DNA of 64,000 nucleotides. Source: Chloroflexi bacterium AL-N1. Lineage in GTDB: Bacteria > Chloroflexota > Chloroflexia > Chloroflexales > Roseiflexaceae. Shown here in pieces: positions 8,933 through 21,088 of the stretch. The notes below the pieces were generated by a model. It searched no databases, had not been told where the DNA came from, and saw only the letters and a program-made list of their open reading frames with translations. Each line of letters starts with the position of its first letter. Position 1 is the stretch's first letter. The stretch covers positions 1-64,000 of the forward strand of contig WYDT01000026.1 in assembly GCA_013122435.1 (NCBI GenBank), written 5' to 3'. The position numbers were made by a program, and so were the translations under genes.

Positions 8933-9619
8933 ATGAATAAAAGTAAATTTGTACGTGACATACCAGCCTTTGTAGAATTGACCGACGAGCAATCCAATCT
9001 GCTTGCCGCACGGCTGGGTGTACAAACATTTGAGCGTAGTGATCTTATCTTTGATCAGGGCAGCGTTGGCAGCACACTCTACATTATTATCGATGGACAG
9101 GTTCGTATTTTTACAGTGAATGAAACAGGTCAGGAATTAGCAGTGACCATCTTTCGACAAGGTGATTTCTTTGGTGAACTTGCGCTGCTTGATGGTCAAC
9201 CGCGTTCCGCAAGCGCTGAAGCGATGCAATTAACCACTACATTAACGCTCCATCGATCCGGGTTTCTCGATCTTATCGGTACTTGTCCACCAGTGGCCGT
9301 GGCCGTATTGGAAGCCTTAGCCAGCCGTTTGCGCCACACCAACAATTATGTCGAGCACCTGACCAGCCAACCAGCCCCACAACGCGTGGTACAGCAATTA
9401 GTGGCATTAGCAACCAATGCCCATAGCAAGTATAACCAGACCGATAGTATTGACCTGCGCTTAACACAAGAAGACCTCGCAAGTTTGTCAGGCACTACCC
9501 GTGAGACTGTGAACCGTGTGTTATCAACATTACGTGACCAGGGTTTGATTCGTATCGCAAGAGCACGTATCAGTGTCCTGAATCTGGAACAATTACGTCA
9601 AAAACTCATGCAATCATAA
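8933..9619 (+). CDS. Crp/Fnr family transcriptional regulator
   Basis: A 228-residue regulator with a cyclic-nucleotide-binding-like beta-roll (about 12-130; FIFDQGS-type start and GDFFGELALLDGQPRSASAE, matching the phosphate-binding-cassette region), a dimerisation helix and a C-terminal winged HTH (LTQEDLASLSGTTRETVNRV). No N-terminal Cys cluster is present, so it is not an Fnr-type Fe-S sensor. The Arg and Ser in GQPRSASAE would permit cNMP binding, but the ligand is unknown. The ATG at 8933 is chosen over the GTG at 8912 because GGTGGAG precedes it by 7 bases. TATAAT at 8886-8891 is a likely -10. Transcribed divergently from the phosphoesterase pair. Confidence 0.9.
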   Translation: MNKSKFVRDIPAFVELTDEQSNLLAARLGVQTFERSDLIFDQGSVGSTLYIIIDGQVRIFTVNETGQELAVTIFRQGDFFGELALLDGQPRSASAEAMQLTTTLTLHRSGFLDLIGTCPPVAVAVLEALASRLRHTNNYVEHLTSQPAPQRVVQQLVALATNAHSKYNQTDSIDLRLTQEDLASLSGTTRETVNRVLSTLRDQGLIRIARARISVLNLEQLRQKLMQS

Positions 9620-9629
9620 GGTATATACG

Positions 9630-9659
9630 ATGATCTGTTCTCCATGTTATCTTAAATGA
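9630..9659 (+). CDS. Possible 9-codon leader ORF (MICSPCYLK)
   Basis: An ATG at 9630 preceded by AAGG opens a nine-codon frame that stops at TGA 9657-9659, just before the DUF3307 start at 9668. Its start region (GTATATACGATGATCTG) resembles that of the DUF3307 gene (GTATACGATGATCTA), so it may be a small duplication of the initiation site or a leader peptide. No other support. Confidence 0.25.
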   Translation: MICSPCYLK

Positions 9660-9667
9660 GGTATACG

Positions 9668-10348
9668 ATGATCTATTTGTTTCTACTTGCCCATCTCATT
9701 GCTGACTTTTTGTTACAACCGTACCGTCTCGTGGTACGCAAACGCTACTGGGATGGGCTACTCCTCCATGGTGGCATTGTGATGACATGTATGTTTGCAC
9801 TCGTGCTAGTAGATCGGCGTGTCCTGGCACTCTGGCCAATTATGATCGGCATTACCATTATTCACGTCATCGCAGACTGGTGGAAAGTCCATCGGGCCGA
9901 TCGGCTCTTTCAGCCACCAATTATTCCCTTTATTCTCGATCAATTCATCCATATTGCAACACTGATATGGGCTTTAGGATTGGTATTGCCAGCTAAAGAA
10001 TTGTGGACACTGCCAACAAATGTGATTGAACAACTGGCACTGTATGGAATCGCATACGTTATTGCTGCATCTGCCGTCCCTATTGCTGTAATGGTCTGGA
10101 AAGATCCATCATTCAACTATCAATCGTTAGCGGCACCAGCACGTGTGCGGAGCATGCTGATCGGCATTATTGTCATCTCACTGGCTCTGTTTGCCCAGCC
10201 TATCGCACTTCCCGCTATACTGATTGGGTTTGTCATCATGGCGCATCGACCAGCATCCATACATCCGCTCGATACCCCTGCTGGCATGCTCGTCATTCTC
10301 TTTGCAGCAGCAATTCTCGGCACGACTTTGAATATGATGCCCGTTTGA
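9668..10348 (+). CDS. DUF3307 family integral membrane protein
   Basis: A 226-residue polytopic membrane protein beginning MIYLFLLAHLIADFLLQPYR, the typical DUF3307 opening, with a conserved HxxAD and a later HVIADWWK repeat. About six or seven transmembrane segments are visible. The function is unknown; some relatives sit beside regulators or phage-type genes. The ATG at 9668 is preferred over 9656 because GAGG sits 7 bases upstream. It lies 48 bases after the Crp-like regulator on the same strand and could be co-transcribed with it. Confidence 0.8.
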   Translation: MIYLFLLAHLIADFLLQPYRLVVRKRYWDGLLLHGGIVMTCMFALVLVDRRVLALWPIMIGITIIHVIADWWKVHRADRLFQPPIIPFILDQFIHIATLIWALGLVLPAKELWTLPTNVIEQLALYGIAYVIAASAVPIAVMVWKDPSFNYQSLAAPARVRSMLIGIIVISLALFAQPIALPAILIGFVIMAHRPASIHPLDTPAGMLVILFAAAILGTTLNMMPV

Positions 10349-10734
10349 TAGTGTAATATACCTATATCGCAGGGCAAAATGTCCCCCATTTTCCCAATTG
10401 GTTGTTTTTCAAAGACTTTTCCCCTAAACATACATCTTTAACTACTATACATTGTTTAATCTCCACACCAGCACTTTTACGGTGCAAAATAATCGATCTA
10501 CTGATACATCTAAAATACTATCAATCCTGGTTTATTTCACTTTTGGCATGGTGTTGATCTGATTTACTGTACCTACTCGGATAAGCTACTAGTATCCTAT
10601 AGTGTAGCAATTTACCTATGATAGAAATTAGTGAGTCTCTAAACTAGTTGTTGTAGGTCAATTGTTTTGTATCAAGTAAACGTAATCACTATCTTTAACT
10701 ATTCTTGTAGCAGTATATATAGGGAGAGCATATT
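10349..10734. other. Intergenic region, no gene seen
   Basis: A/T-rich 386-base gap before the giant DUF11 gene. No coding frame, tRNA or strong hairpin was found. It should contain the promoter for the 10-kb gene, but no convincing -35/-10 pair could be fixed. Confidence 0.5.
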
Positions 10735-13700
10735 ATGTCGTCAGCCGTTAGCTATAACTTGCGTCGTACTCTGTCAGGATGTTTTGTTGCCCTTATAGTA
10801 TGTTCACTCATTCTCCAGAATACACAAACAGTAGTAGCGGCAGGCGTTCCAGCGGCGCTGCTTGATGTTCCCACAAATCTGTTTACCGGCGAACCACTCT
10901 CGTTTAGCGTGTCGTTCGATAATACTGGGGCAGACACGGGTTATGGACCATATATCGATCTTTTTCTTCCCAAGAGTGGTACTGATGGCACCGCTGCTGG
11001 GGGCAACAATGACGGTATCACCATCACAAATGCCAACTACCTCGGAGGATCAGTTAGTTCGAGCACACTGGATTGTCCAACAGGTAACACTGTGACACAT
11101 CCTCTCACGGGAAACTTGTCACCTGCCCCGCCGCGCCAGCAGGCTATACTGGCCCAAGCCCTTTCATCTGGGAAATCACCATTCTTCAATTGCCATTTGG
11201 GAGTTTCACCCCCGACCAACCCCAGGCCGATATTAGCATCACTGCTAATCTCAGCAACCTTGCTGACCTTGATATTCCACTCGAGATTCAGGCCCAGGCA
11301 GGCTTTATCTATGGCAACGACCCACTCGCCAATCCTGGGAGTGACCCACCGCTTGTACAGCCAACCCCAACCACCAGTTCGGTGACACCGATTTTAATGA
11401 ATTTAACCAAAACTTACGCTGGGTTTGAAGATGAGATCGCCATCGGACCAAATTTCCCTGGTCAATACACTATTGCTGTTAATATTGCTGATGGGCAGAC
11501 TATTACCGATCTGGATGTTGTTGATCTGTTGCCCAACAATATCGCCTTTCTACGGGTAATATCCACAACGCCTGCCGAGGGAACCACGATCATCACTCCC
11601 ACGGTTGATGTTGCAAGTAATCCCCCAATAATTAAACCAAGCAAACACCATTGGTGATTGGTCACCCATTGACACTCGCGACCCCGGTGGTACCGACAAT
11701 GCGGTAGCGAACCCGACTGGACCAGAACATATTCTCGAAGATCAATCGATTTCCATCCAAAAAGGCGTTCAGAATCACAATGATCTTGGTGGTACCGGGT
11801 ACACACCAGGTGATACCGTTGAATACACTCTCAATTTTCAGATTTCTGATTTTTTTGCGTTTGATACCGTGATTATTACCGATACCTTTTCGGATGGACA
11901 ACACTTCGATCCCAGCTTCCCCCGACCCTTCAAGTGAATGGTCATAGCTTTACACTTACCCCACAGGCTGTTGACACAGACAACTATACCGTCGCGGAAA
12001 ACTATACTGGAGCAACAGGGACACCCAATCCTTCTCATGTCATCGATCCGGCTCCCAATGATGGGACCACGACCATAATCTTTCAGGTATCCGATGAGCT
12101 GATCACCCGTGGCGAAGATGGACGTCTGATTGGTGGGTGTGTCCCACCCACTGGCACCATAACCGCTCCACCCTATTGCACCAATAGTGCCATCAACACG
12201 GTCAATGATGGCCCACAACCGGACAAATTGTCTATCGTACCATCATTCAAGAAACATTTAGCGATGATTTTCCGTCTGGCGATAATAGTGTGGATCAGGG
12301 GGATCGCCTCAGTAATACTGCCATCATCAATGGGCGCATTCTCGACAATACCAATGCAAGCACTCCCGTCGGAACTGCCGAAGACGATGATACCCTGGAA
12401 GCGATTGAGATTGTCCGTGGTAGCCTGTCCAAAAGTATCTATGCGATTAACGGGAGTACCTCGTTCACCTCACCTATCGTGGTCGCACCAGGCGAAACCG
12501 TCACCTACCGTATTGAAGTCGAACTACCCTCCAGTGATATTGAAGATCTTACCTTAGTTGACTATCTCCCCTTACCGATCTTCGATGCTACAGAAATCAC
12601 GACATTTAATGATGTTATTGATGCGGCGATTCCACCTGCTGGGACGGCTAAATTTGGACCAGATGACACATTTCTCCCACTGTATGGCACCGTCCCCACA
12701 ATGACCATCACTCTCATGACCCAAGACAACACAGTTGCCTTTAGCTATGGAGACTACGACAACGTTACCAGTCCGACCTCTAAAATCGATATCCTCTTTA
12801 CTGTCACTGTGCAAGATAACCCTTTCACCGATGGACTCTTCCTCACTAACCAAGTACGCCAGACCGAAGGCTCGACCAACAACGACACCAGCGTTGCAGA
12901 TGCGATTGCTCAGATTAAATTAACTGAACCTGTCTTAAATACTATTCGTAAGGGTGTCATCGATACCAATAATCCTGCTGGAGTCTTTACTCCCACTCCT
13001 ACCATTCCAGTCGGAGTCATGCTCCAAACGCCAGGCACATGTGCGCGACATACTGGCACTATTCATTCGGGCAATGTTGATGGCACATTTGACAGCAATT
13101 TGCGTAACGTCGATGCGGGGGACCGTGTGACATATGGCATTGTTATCGAAAATATCGGATCGAGCCGCAATGGCGCCTATGACGTACGTATTCGCGATCA
13201 ACTCCCACCAGATGTGAGTCTGGTGACTGGGAGTATCTGCGTGACCGATGGCACCGGTGCGACGATGCCCTTCACCAATGTTGGTGGTGGCACTGGTCTC
13301 TTTGGCCAAGGGATCGAACTGACTGATCCCGGTCCGACGGCAAGCCCAACCGGAGCCCTGGATCAGGGGCGCAACGGAGCCACAGGGGCACCGATTACCA
13401 ATGGGCGCAACATTGCGGTCATCACCTATGATGCAATCCTTCAAACTGGGGTTGAACCTGGCGATAATCTTGATAACACGGCTACCGTGTTTAATTATGC
13501 AGGGGTCGAGGGTGGACCTGACCACACCACTGAAGATCTGACGAATCCTGGCCGTGTCACCATCATTGAGCCGACGTTTTCCAAAACCATCGTCACGACC
13601 AACCAGGCCCATACAACGAACAATAATGTCATTATCGGCGAACAAGTGCAATATCAAGTGACTATGGATATTCCTGAAGGAACTATCAATGATGTCTTTA

Positions 13701-16700
13701 TCACCGACAGACTTGATACAGGATTAGCTTTTGTCAGCATTGATAACATCGTCGCATCGCCAGGCGTAAGCACCAGCCAGGGAACCTTTGCCGATGTTGT
13801 AGCAAATACCGTCTTCACTGCGATAGGATCAGGATCTGCTAATCAAGGGCGTGTTGCCACACTTGATTTCGGCACGATCACCAACTCAGACACCGATAAC
13901 ACGATTGATGAGACGATCACGGTGACATACACTGCCGTAGTCATCAACAGTGATGACAACGATCGTGGCGAGATGCGTAGTAATGAGGCTAGCTGGACAT
14001 GGAGCGATGGTAATCTCAGCGACACAGCACAAGAGGTTACCATTGTTGAGCCGACACTCCAAATCACGAAAACAGCTAGCCCAACCACAGGTGACGCAGG
14101 AGATATCATCACATTCAATCTGTCTATTTCTCACACTGGTGCAAGTAATACAGATGCCTTCAATGTCGATCTCAATGATGTTATTCCGTCAGACATGACC
14201 TATGTGGCATCTTCACTTTCCAATACTACAGGACTTGCGCCAACCACCCTGAGCGAAAGTGGTGGCACCATTTCAGCGACATGGGATACTTTTGCACAGA
14301 ATGATACAAGCACATTAGAGTTTCAAGTCATACTTGACGGGAGTGTGGTTCCAAATCAGGAAATTATCAATACCGCTGACATTGAATGGACTAGCGTCCC
14401 TGGTGATGAAACGACCCCACAATCGCCACACAACCCACTCTCGACGGAGCGTACGGGCGATCCAAGCGATCCTGGTGGCACCGCCAATGACTACAACGAT
14501 CAGGACTCGGATACGGTAACAATCTTTATGCCCAGTCCTGAAAAATCACTGGTTGTTACTTCTGAGGCGCACACATCGGACTCATCAAACCCACCACGAG
14601 TCGCAGTTGGCGAAATCATTCGCTATCGTCTAGTTGTTCGCCTGGCCGAGAGCACCGCACCCAACTTTCGCATACGCGATCGATTGCCACGTGGCTTAAC
14701 CTTTCTCGACGATGGCACGGCTCGCTTTGTATTTGTTTCCAACGAGGCTGGTATTTCTTCTGATGATAGTACCATTGATAACTGCACAGACACAAATGGC
14801 GCATCCAGTTCGATTGCTTCAAGTTCCGTAACCTGCCCCCTGACTGGAGTGCCACCTAGCGGAAGTTCATTTCCTAGCGGAGGAGATTGTTATTTCAATT
14901 TTGGAGCCTTAACCAATGCTGATACAGATATCGACTCAGAATATATCATTGTCGAATTTAACGCACTGGTAGACAATAATAGTGCTTCTTACAGTAATGA
15001 TGCTGGCGATAACCGTAATAACATCTTTGACGTATTAATAGGTGATAGCGATGATCCCGTTGCACAATCAGATCGGGTGCAGGTGCACATTGCTGAACCC
15101 TCGATCACCAATATTTCAAAGACCATTCTTACCACCCCAAGTGATGCAGGCGATACTGTTGATTATCATGTTACGTTCTCTAATGCCACCGACTCAAATG
15201 TCTCAACTGCCTTTGATGTTGTCCTGACTGACACCTTACCAGCCGATCTCATACTCAATCTTGGCACCATTACAGCCACTCCAGCAGGTGGGACGAGTGT
15301 TCCTGATACCGATAACTCTGTAGGAAATACAGTCGACATACGGATTGAAAGCATACCACCTGGAGGGATTGTCACAGTAGAATATCAGGCAACAGTCAAT
15401 AGTGATGTAGCCGCTAGTACACCACTAACTAACACGGCTGATGTCATCTATACCAGTCTTCCTGGACCAAACGGCACAAGCAGTAATCCAACTGGCTCCA
15501 CTACTCCTGGTGGTAGTGGCACCGAAACAGGAGAACGTGATGGCTCAGGTGGTCACAACGATCACACCGATAGCGACAACGAAGTTGTTACCCTTGACAA
15601 TCCTGCAATTGACAAGCGTACCCCCAATCCAGTTGAATACACTATTGGCGAAGAAGTCAGCTACGACATTCTGGTAACCTTACCTGAAGGTGAAACACAA
15701 GATCTTGTAGTGGTTGATAATCTTCCCGCTGGTCTGGCATATGTGAGCCACGAAGTCATTACAACAACCATAGCGAGTAGTGGTGTGCTAGCGACCGATT
15801 ACAATGGTGATCCGTTAGCACCGACTACCTCAACATCAGGAGGAAGTGGTGATGATATTACTTTTGATTTTGGAACTATTACAACTACCGACGACAATGA
15901 TACAAATAATAATACTTTCCTGGTGCGACTGACTGCCGTGGTGTTGAATGAGATTGGCAATCAACAAGGGGACACTCGCGATAACACTGCGGCACTACGC
16001 TATACCAATCCAGCAATAGGTACAACAACGATCCCCGATCCGGTACCTGAGACCATCACTATCATCGAGCCAGTTCTTGCAATCAACAAACAGATCACAT
16101 CAGTGCCATCGCCTGCTGACGCTGGGGGTGCGGTTGGCTATACGGTTGTGATTCAACAGATGCAACAAGCGACGCCGATGCATTTGATGTGCAGTTTACT
16201 GATAACTTACCGACCGGGTTAACCAATATCTCCAATGTAAATGTTATCGCAAGTGGTATCCCTGCACCATCAATAGAGATCAGTGGCACCACACTGCTTG
16301 TTCCAGACAGCGCCGATGATACATTTGATCTATTGCAAAGTGCGGTGGTAACTATCACCTTCGATGCCGAAATCGATACCATCGTTACCCCTGGTCAAAC
16401 CATTACCAACACTGGTAGTGTGACATGGACCAGTGTTGAGGGAGATAATCCTGATGAGCGAACGAGCGGCGATGGCCCAATTAATGGTGGTGGTCTCAAC
16501 GATTATGAAACTGATGATGATGTGGCCTTTGATATTGATAATGCAGCCTTCTCCAAAGCGCTTGAAAGTACTTCAGCAAGCCACACTACTGGCAACGATC
16601 TTACCATCGGTGAAATTGTCATGTACACTCTGGCAATCACACTTCCCGAAGGGATTGTTCCATCACTTCAGGTAATTGATCAACTACCTGAAGGTCTGGC

Positions 16701-17425
16701 ATACGTTGTAGGGACGCTGAGTATAGATACGGGCAACTTCAACGGCTCTGTTCCAGCGGCCAGTGTCACGGCGGGCGGCGATAGCGGCGATGATATCACC
16801 ATAGACTTTGGTGTAATCACCACTACAGCAGACAACGATGCAACAAACAATACGTTTACACTTCGTTTCCAGGCACAGGTAATGGATGAAGATGATGTTA
16901 TTGGATTGAATCCCCCCGGTCAGACTACACTTGTGAACCGTGCCACTTTACAGATAAGTAGCCAGCCAACCATTCCATCAAATGACGTAAACGTCACAGT
17001 TGTTGAGCCACAGATGGAGATTAGTAAAACGTTCAATCCTGATCGGGCTGCGGCAAACGATGTTGTACAGGTTACACTGATTGTAACAAATACTGGTTAC
17101 ATCAGAGGCATTTGATGTTGTGGTAGAAGATCCCATATCAAATACTGATTTTGTCAATGTTACTGAAGGCACAACACCAACAGGGTTTACCTTTGCTACC
17201 ATTCCTTCACCATCAAATACAATTGTTAGATACAATGGTGGTTCGATCCCCGTGGGAGAAAATCGAACATTCACATTTAACGTCACACTTGCACCAGATG
17301 TCACCATTGATGATGTTATCCCCAACATCGCCACGGTCACACGGGCAACAACACTTCCCGGACCAGACATCAACGAGCGAGATGAGCCAGAGGTTGATGC
17401 TAGTGATGATCTGACCATTATTGCA

Positions 17426-20220
17426 CCAGATCTTGTAGTAACCAAAGATGATGGAGAGATAACGGTAACGGCTGGTCAGATATTGACCTATACCATTACC
17501 GTTGAGAATGTTGGTACTGGTGCGGCAACTGGTGTTGTTATCACTGATACAATACCTACTGACACAACATTTAACAGTGCTAGTAACAGTGGAAATGAGA
17601 CCACAGTTGGCAGCGGTGTAGTTATCTGGCCGTCGTTTACCCTTGCCGCCAGTGACACAGTTACACGAACAGTTACCGTTCATGTAAACCACGCTATTCC
17701 AGCAGGTACAACCAGTATCATAAACAATGTGGTTGCTTTTGATGATGGTACGAACGGTGATGATCCAACCTCTGATAATAACAGTGATGATGATATCGAC
17801 TTATTGAATGCAGAACCAGACCTGACATTGACCAAGACCGATAATGGCGTGACAGCGACCGCCGGTGAAGTGCTCACCTATACGCTCACCTACGAAAACG
17901 TCGGCACCCAGAACGCTACGGGCGTGGTCCTCACCGACACCATCCCCACTCACACCTCCTTTAACCCCACCGCCAGCTCCGCCGCCTGGACCTGTACCCC
18001 GGACAACGCCGCAGGTAGCATATGCGCTTATCCCCTCGGGGACCTGGCTGTCGGTGCCACCGGTACGCTCACCTTTGTCGTTACGGTCGACCTGTCCTTA
18101 CCAGCAGGTGTCACCACTCTGAGCAATACCGCCACTATCACCGATGATGGCTCCAATGGCGACGACCCTACCCCTAACAACAATTCTGACGATGAAACCA
18201 CCCCCATCGAAGCAGTGCCAGATCTGACCATTACCAAAGTTGCCCCAAGTCTCACTATACGACCGGGCGATGTGTTGACCTACACCCTTACGTTCACCAA
18301 CACCGGAAGCCAGGATGCGACCGGGGTAGTCATCACCGACACTGTCCCTGAATACTCTACCTTTGAGCCTACCCTGAACTCTACAGGCTGGGCGTGCACC
18401 CCGAATACCACCCCCGGAAGTATCTGTTCCTATACAGTCGGCAGTCTGTCGGCAGGAAACAGTGATAGTATCACATTCGTAACTACCATTGATAATCCAC
18501 TTCCTACCGGTGTTGACATGGTTACTAACACTGCGGTCATTACCGACGACGGTAGCAACGGCGATGATCCAAATCCCGATGACAACACTGGCATTTTCCC
18601 GCCACCTATAGACGCAGCACCCGACTTACGACTGGTCAAAGACGACGACGGAATCACGACGACAACAGGCGGTGTTATTACCTACACACTCACCTATGAA
18701 AACGCTGGAGATCAGGATGCAACGAATATCGTCATTACTGATACCGTCCCTGCCCATACCACCTTCGATCCGGTAGCCAGTCCCCCGGCTGGAACTGTAC
18801 ACCTGACACAAATGCTGGTAGCGTATGCCGCTTTGCGGTTGGCAATCTCGCAGTAGGTGCAAGCAGTAGTATCACCTATGTGGTTACTGTTGATCCTACG
18901 CTCATCGCTGGAATCGACACAATCACAAACACTGCTGAGATTACCGACGATGGCGCCAACGGCCCCGACCCCACTCCAGGCGATAATACGGATGATGAGC
19001 CAACGCCAGTTGAGGCTACTCCTAATCTGGCTATTATCAAAGACGATGGAGGATTGACCGCACCAGCGGGTGGTATTATCACCTACACATTGACCTACAC
19101 CAATACAGGCGATCAGGATGCCATCGGTGTCGTGATAACGGACATCGTACCAGCACACACGACCTTTATCTCCAGCACAAGCACACCTGGATGGAACTGT
19201 ACACCCGATGACTCAGCAGGGAGCACATGTACATTGAATATTGGTACAGTCGCAGCCGGAACAGGAGGTAGCGCTACTTTCACTGTTGTTGTTGATCAAC
19301 CATTGCCAGCAGGAGTTGACCCAATCACAAACACTGCTGAGATTACCGACGATGGCGCCAACGGCCCCGACCCCACTCCAGATGATAACAGCAGTACCGA
19401 CGATACCCCTATTGATGCCGTTCCAGATCTTATCATCGCCAAAGATGCTGATGGAATAACAACGGTTCCTGGTGGACTGATCACGTACACACTGACCTAT
19501 ACCAACGCCGGTATTCAAGACGCGACTGGTATCGTCATTACAGAAACAGTTCCTAATTACACATCCTTCGACCCGGGCAACAGCAGTGTTGGCTGGGACT
19601 GCGATCCTGATAATTTGTCAGGGAGTACATGTATATTGAACCTTGGCACCGTTCCATCTGGTACAAGTGACACAATAACCTTTACAGTCATCATTGAGTC
19701 ACCACTCTCAGCAGGGGGAGAAACCATCACAAATACCGTCATCATAACAGACGATGGTGATAACGGCCCTGATCCCACTCCTGATGATAATAGTGATAAT
19801 GAGGAGACGCCCGTGGATGCGTCCCCTGATTTAACTCTTATCAAGACGGATAATCAGACCAATACCGTACCAGGTGCCACACTGGTCTACACATTGACCT
19901 ATGCGAATGTGGGCGATCAGGATGCGTCTGATGTCGAAATTAACGAGACCGTACCACGTGGTACGACATTCAATGCAGACGCAGGTACACCAGGATGGTC
20001 ATGCAACGATAATGCACCTGCAGGTACTAACTGTACCTTGAGTATTGGAACATTACCAGTGAGCACAACAGGAAGCGTAACGTTCGCTGTTGCACTCGAC
20101 AATCCGCTTGAGGATGGTCTTACAACCGTCGCTAACCAGGCTACAATCACCTCCTCAAATGATGCTGATGATCCAACTCCCGACAATAACAGCGATACGG
20201 ATACAACAAACTTCACGGTA
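17426..20220 (+). repeat. Seven tandem DUF11 coding repeats, 402-base period
   Basis: Repeat units open with a P(D/N)L motif at 17426, 17816, 18218, 18620, 19021, 19423 and 19825. Spacings are 390, 402, 402, 401, 402 and 402. The single 401 interval holds the C-run frameshift at 18782-18786, which independently shows one base is missing there. Each unit reads YTLTYxNxGxQDATGVVITDTVP followed by a Cys pair (WxCTPD...G(S)xC) and DDGxNGxDPTPDDNS. Confidence 0.9.
18921..18978 (+). repeat. 58-base segment identical to 19323-19380
   Basis: The 58 bases at 18921-18978 and 19323-19380 are identical and lie exactly 402 bases apart at equivalent points of neighbouring DUF11 repeats. This suggests recent duplication or gene conversion. 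Confidence 0.9.
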
Positions 20221-20978
20221 GGATCACTTGGCAATTTTGTCTGGATAGATACCAACAAAGATAGTATACAAGATAACAACGAAACAGGCATCGGAGGCGT
20301 AATAGTCAATCTCTACGATGCGGATAATAACCTCATTGCCACTACTATCACCGACCCCAGCGGATTGTATGAATTCACGAATCTCGGGCCAGGCGCCTAC
20401 TATGTTGAAGTAGAGTTACCAGAAGAATATGCATTCAGCCCACAAGGGCAGGATGGTAACGACTCACAGGATAGTGATGTTGATATTGAGACTGGCCGAA
20501 CAAATCTGATTACGCTTGAACCTGGTGAGAACGACCCCGATTGGGATGCAGGAATTTACACGCTGGACCCAACCGCTATTGTCCTTGTGAGCTTCACAGC
20601 AAATCACGCTGGTGACGAAGTTAAGGTACGATGGGAGACGAGTGCGGAAATAAACACCTGGGGCTTCCACCTCTATCGCAGTACGGACAAAGATCGTGCA
20701 AACGCAGAACGGGTTACCTCTGAAATAATCCTTGCCCAAGGTCGTGGCCAGTCAGGCACAACCTACAGTTGGACAGATACAAATGTATCCGCTGATGAAA
20801 CCTACACCTACTGGTTGGAAGAAACTGAGGTTAACGGCACATCACATGAGTACGGTTCGACAACCGCCGTGTATCGTACAGAGGAAGCAGAATATAATGT
20901 CTTCCTACCACTGATCACATTAAGCCAAATGCCAGAATAAACACCAAGTATGTAAATTGATTCATATTGTGAAACAGC

Positions 20979-21026
20979 ACAGGGGCGACCTGCTATCGCG
21001 TGATAGCAGGTCGCCCCTGTATTTTC
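20979..21026 (+). terminator. Strong terminator, perfect 19-bp stem
   Basis: ACAGGGGCGACCTGCTATC (20979-20997) and its exact complement (21002-21020) flank a 4-base loop, followed by ATTTTC. It ends the giant gene and insulates the SDR gene. Confidence 0.9.
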
Positions 21027-21088
21027 TATGAGTCCGTGTGGTATAGTTCTCAATGCAACAACGCTGTTTTTAGAAAGGGGTCTTACAA

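Larger units (their letters stand above)
10735..20940 (+). pseudogene. Giant secreted DUF11-repeat surface protein, seven frameshifts
   Basis: One ancestral frame of about 3,402 codons, read in order as frames 1,3,1,3,2,1,2,1. Breaks are single-base indels near 11109-11111 (G lost), 11634-11636 (A gained), 11919-11923 (C lost), 12216-12220 (base lost), 16157-16159 (base lost), 17097-17098 (T gained) and 18782-18786 (C lost). Protein homology continues across every break and no nonsense substitution is present. A signal peptide (about 1-36, ending VVAAG) is followed by long alternating DUF11-like domains, seven 134-residue DUF11 repeats, an SdrD B-like domain (about 20221-20560), a fibronectin-like domain ending 'WLEETEVNG', and the terminal YNVFLPLITLSQMPE. 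GGAGAG precedes the ATG. Likely an adhesin or sheath component. The frameshifts may be decay or sequencing error. Confidence 0.85.

Noticed and set aside
12935..13657. 240-codon open frame on the minus strand
   Set aside because: Antisense to the DUF11 gene; composition mirrors the repeats and no motif is visible.
10735..20940. Programmed ribosomal frameshifting in the giant gene
   Set aside because: Seven shifts of mixed direction without slippery heptamers or downstream structures are not a plausible recoding scheme; indels explain them better.
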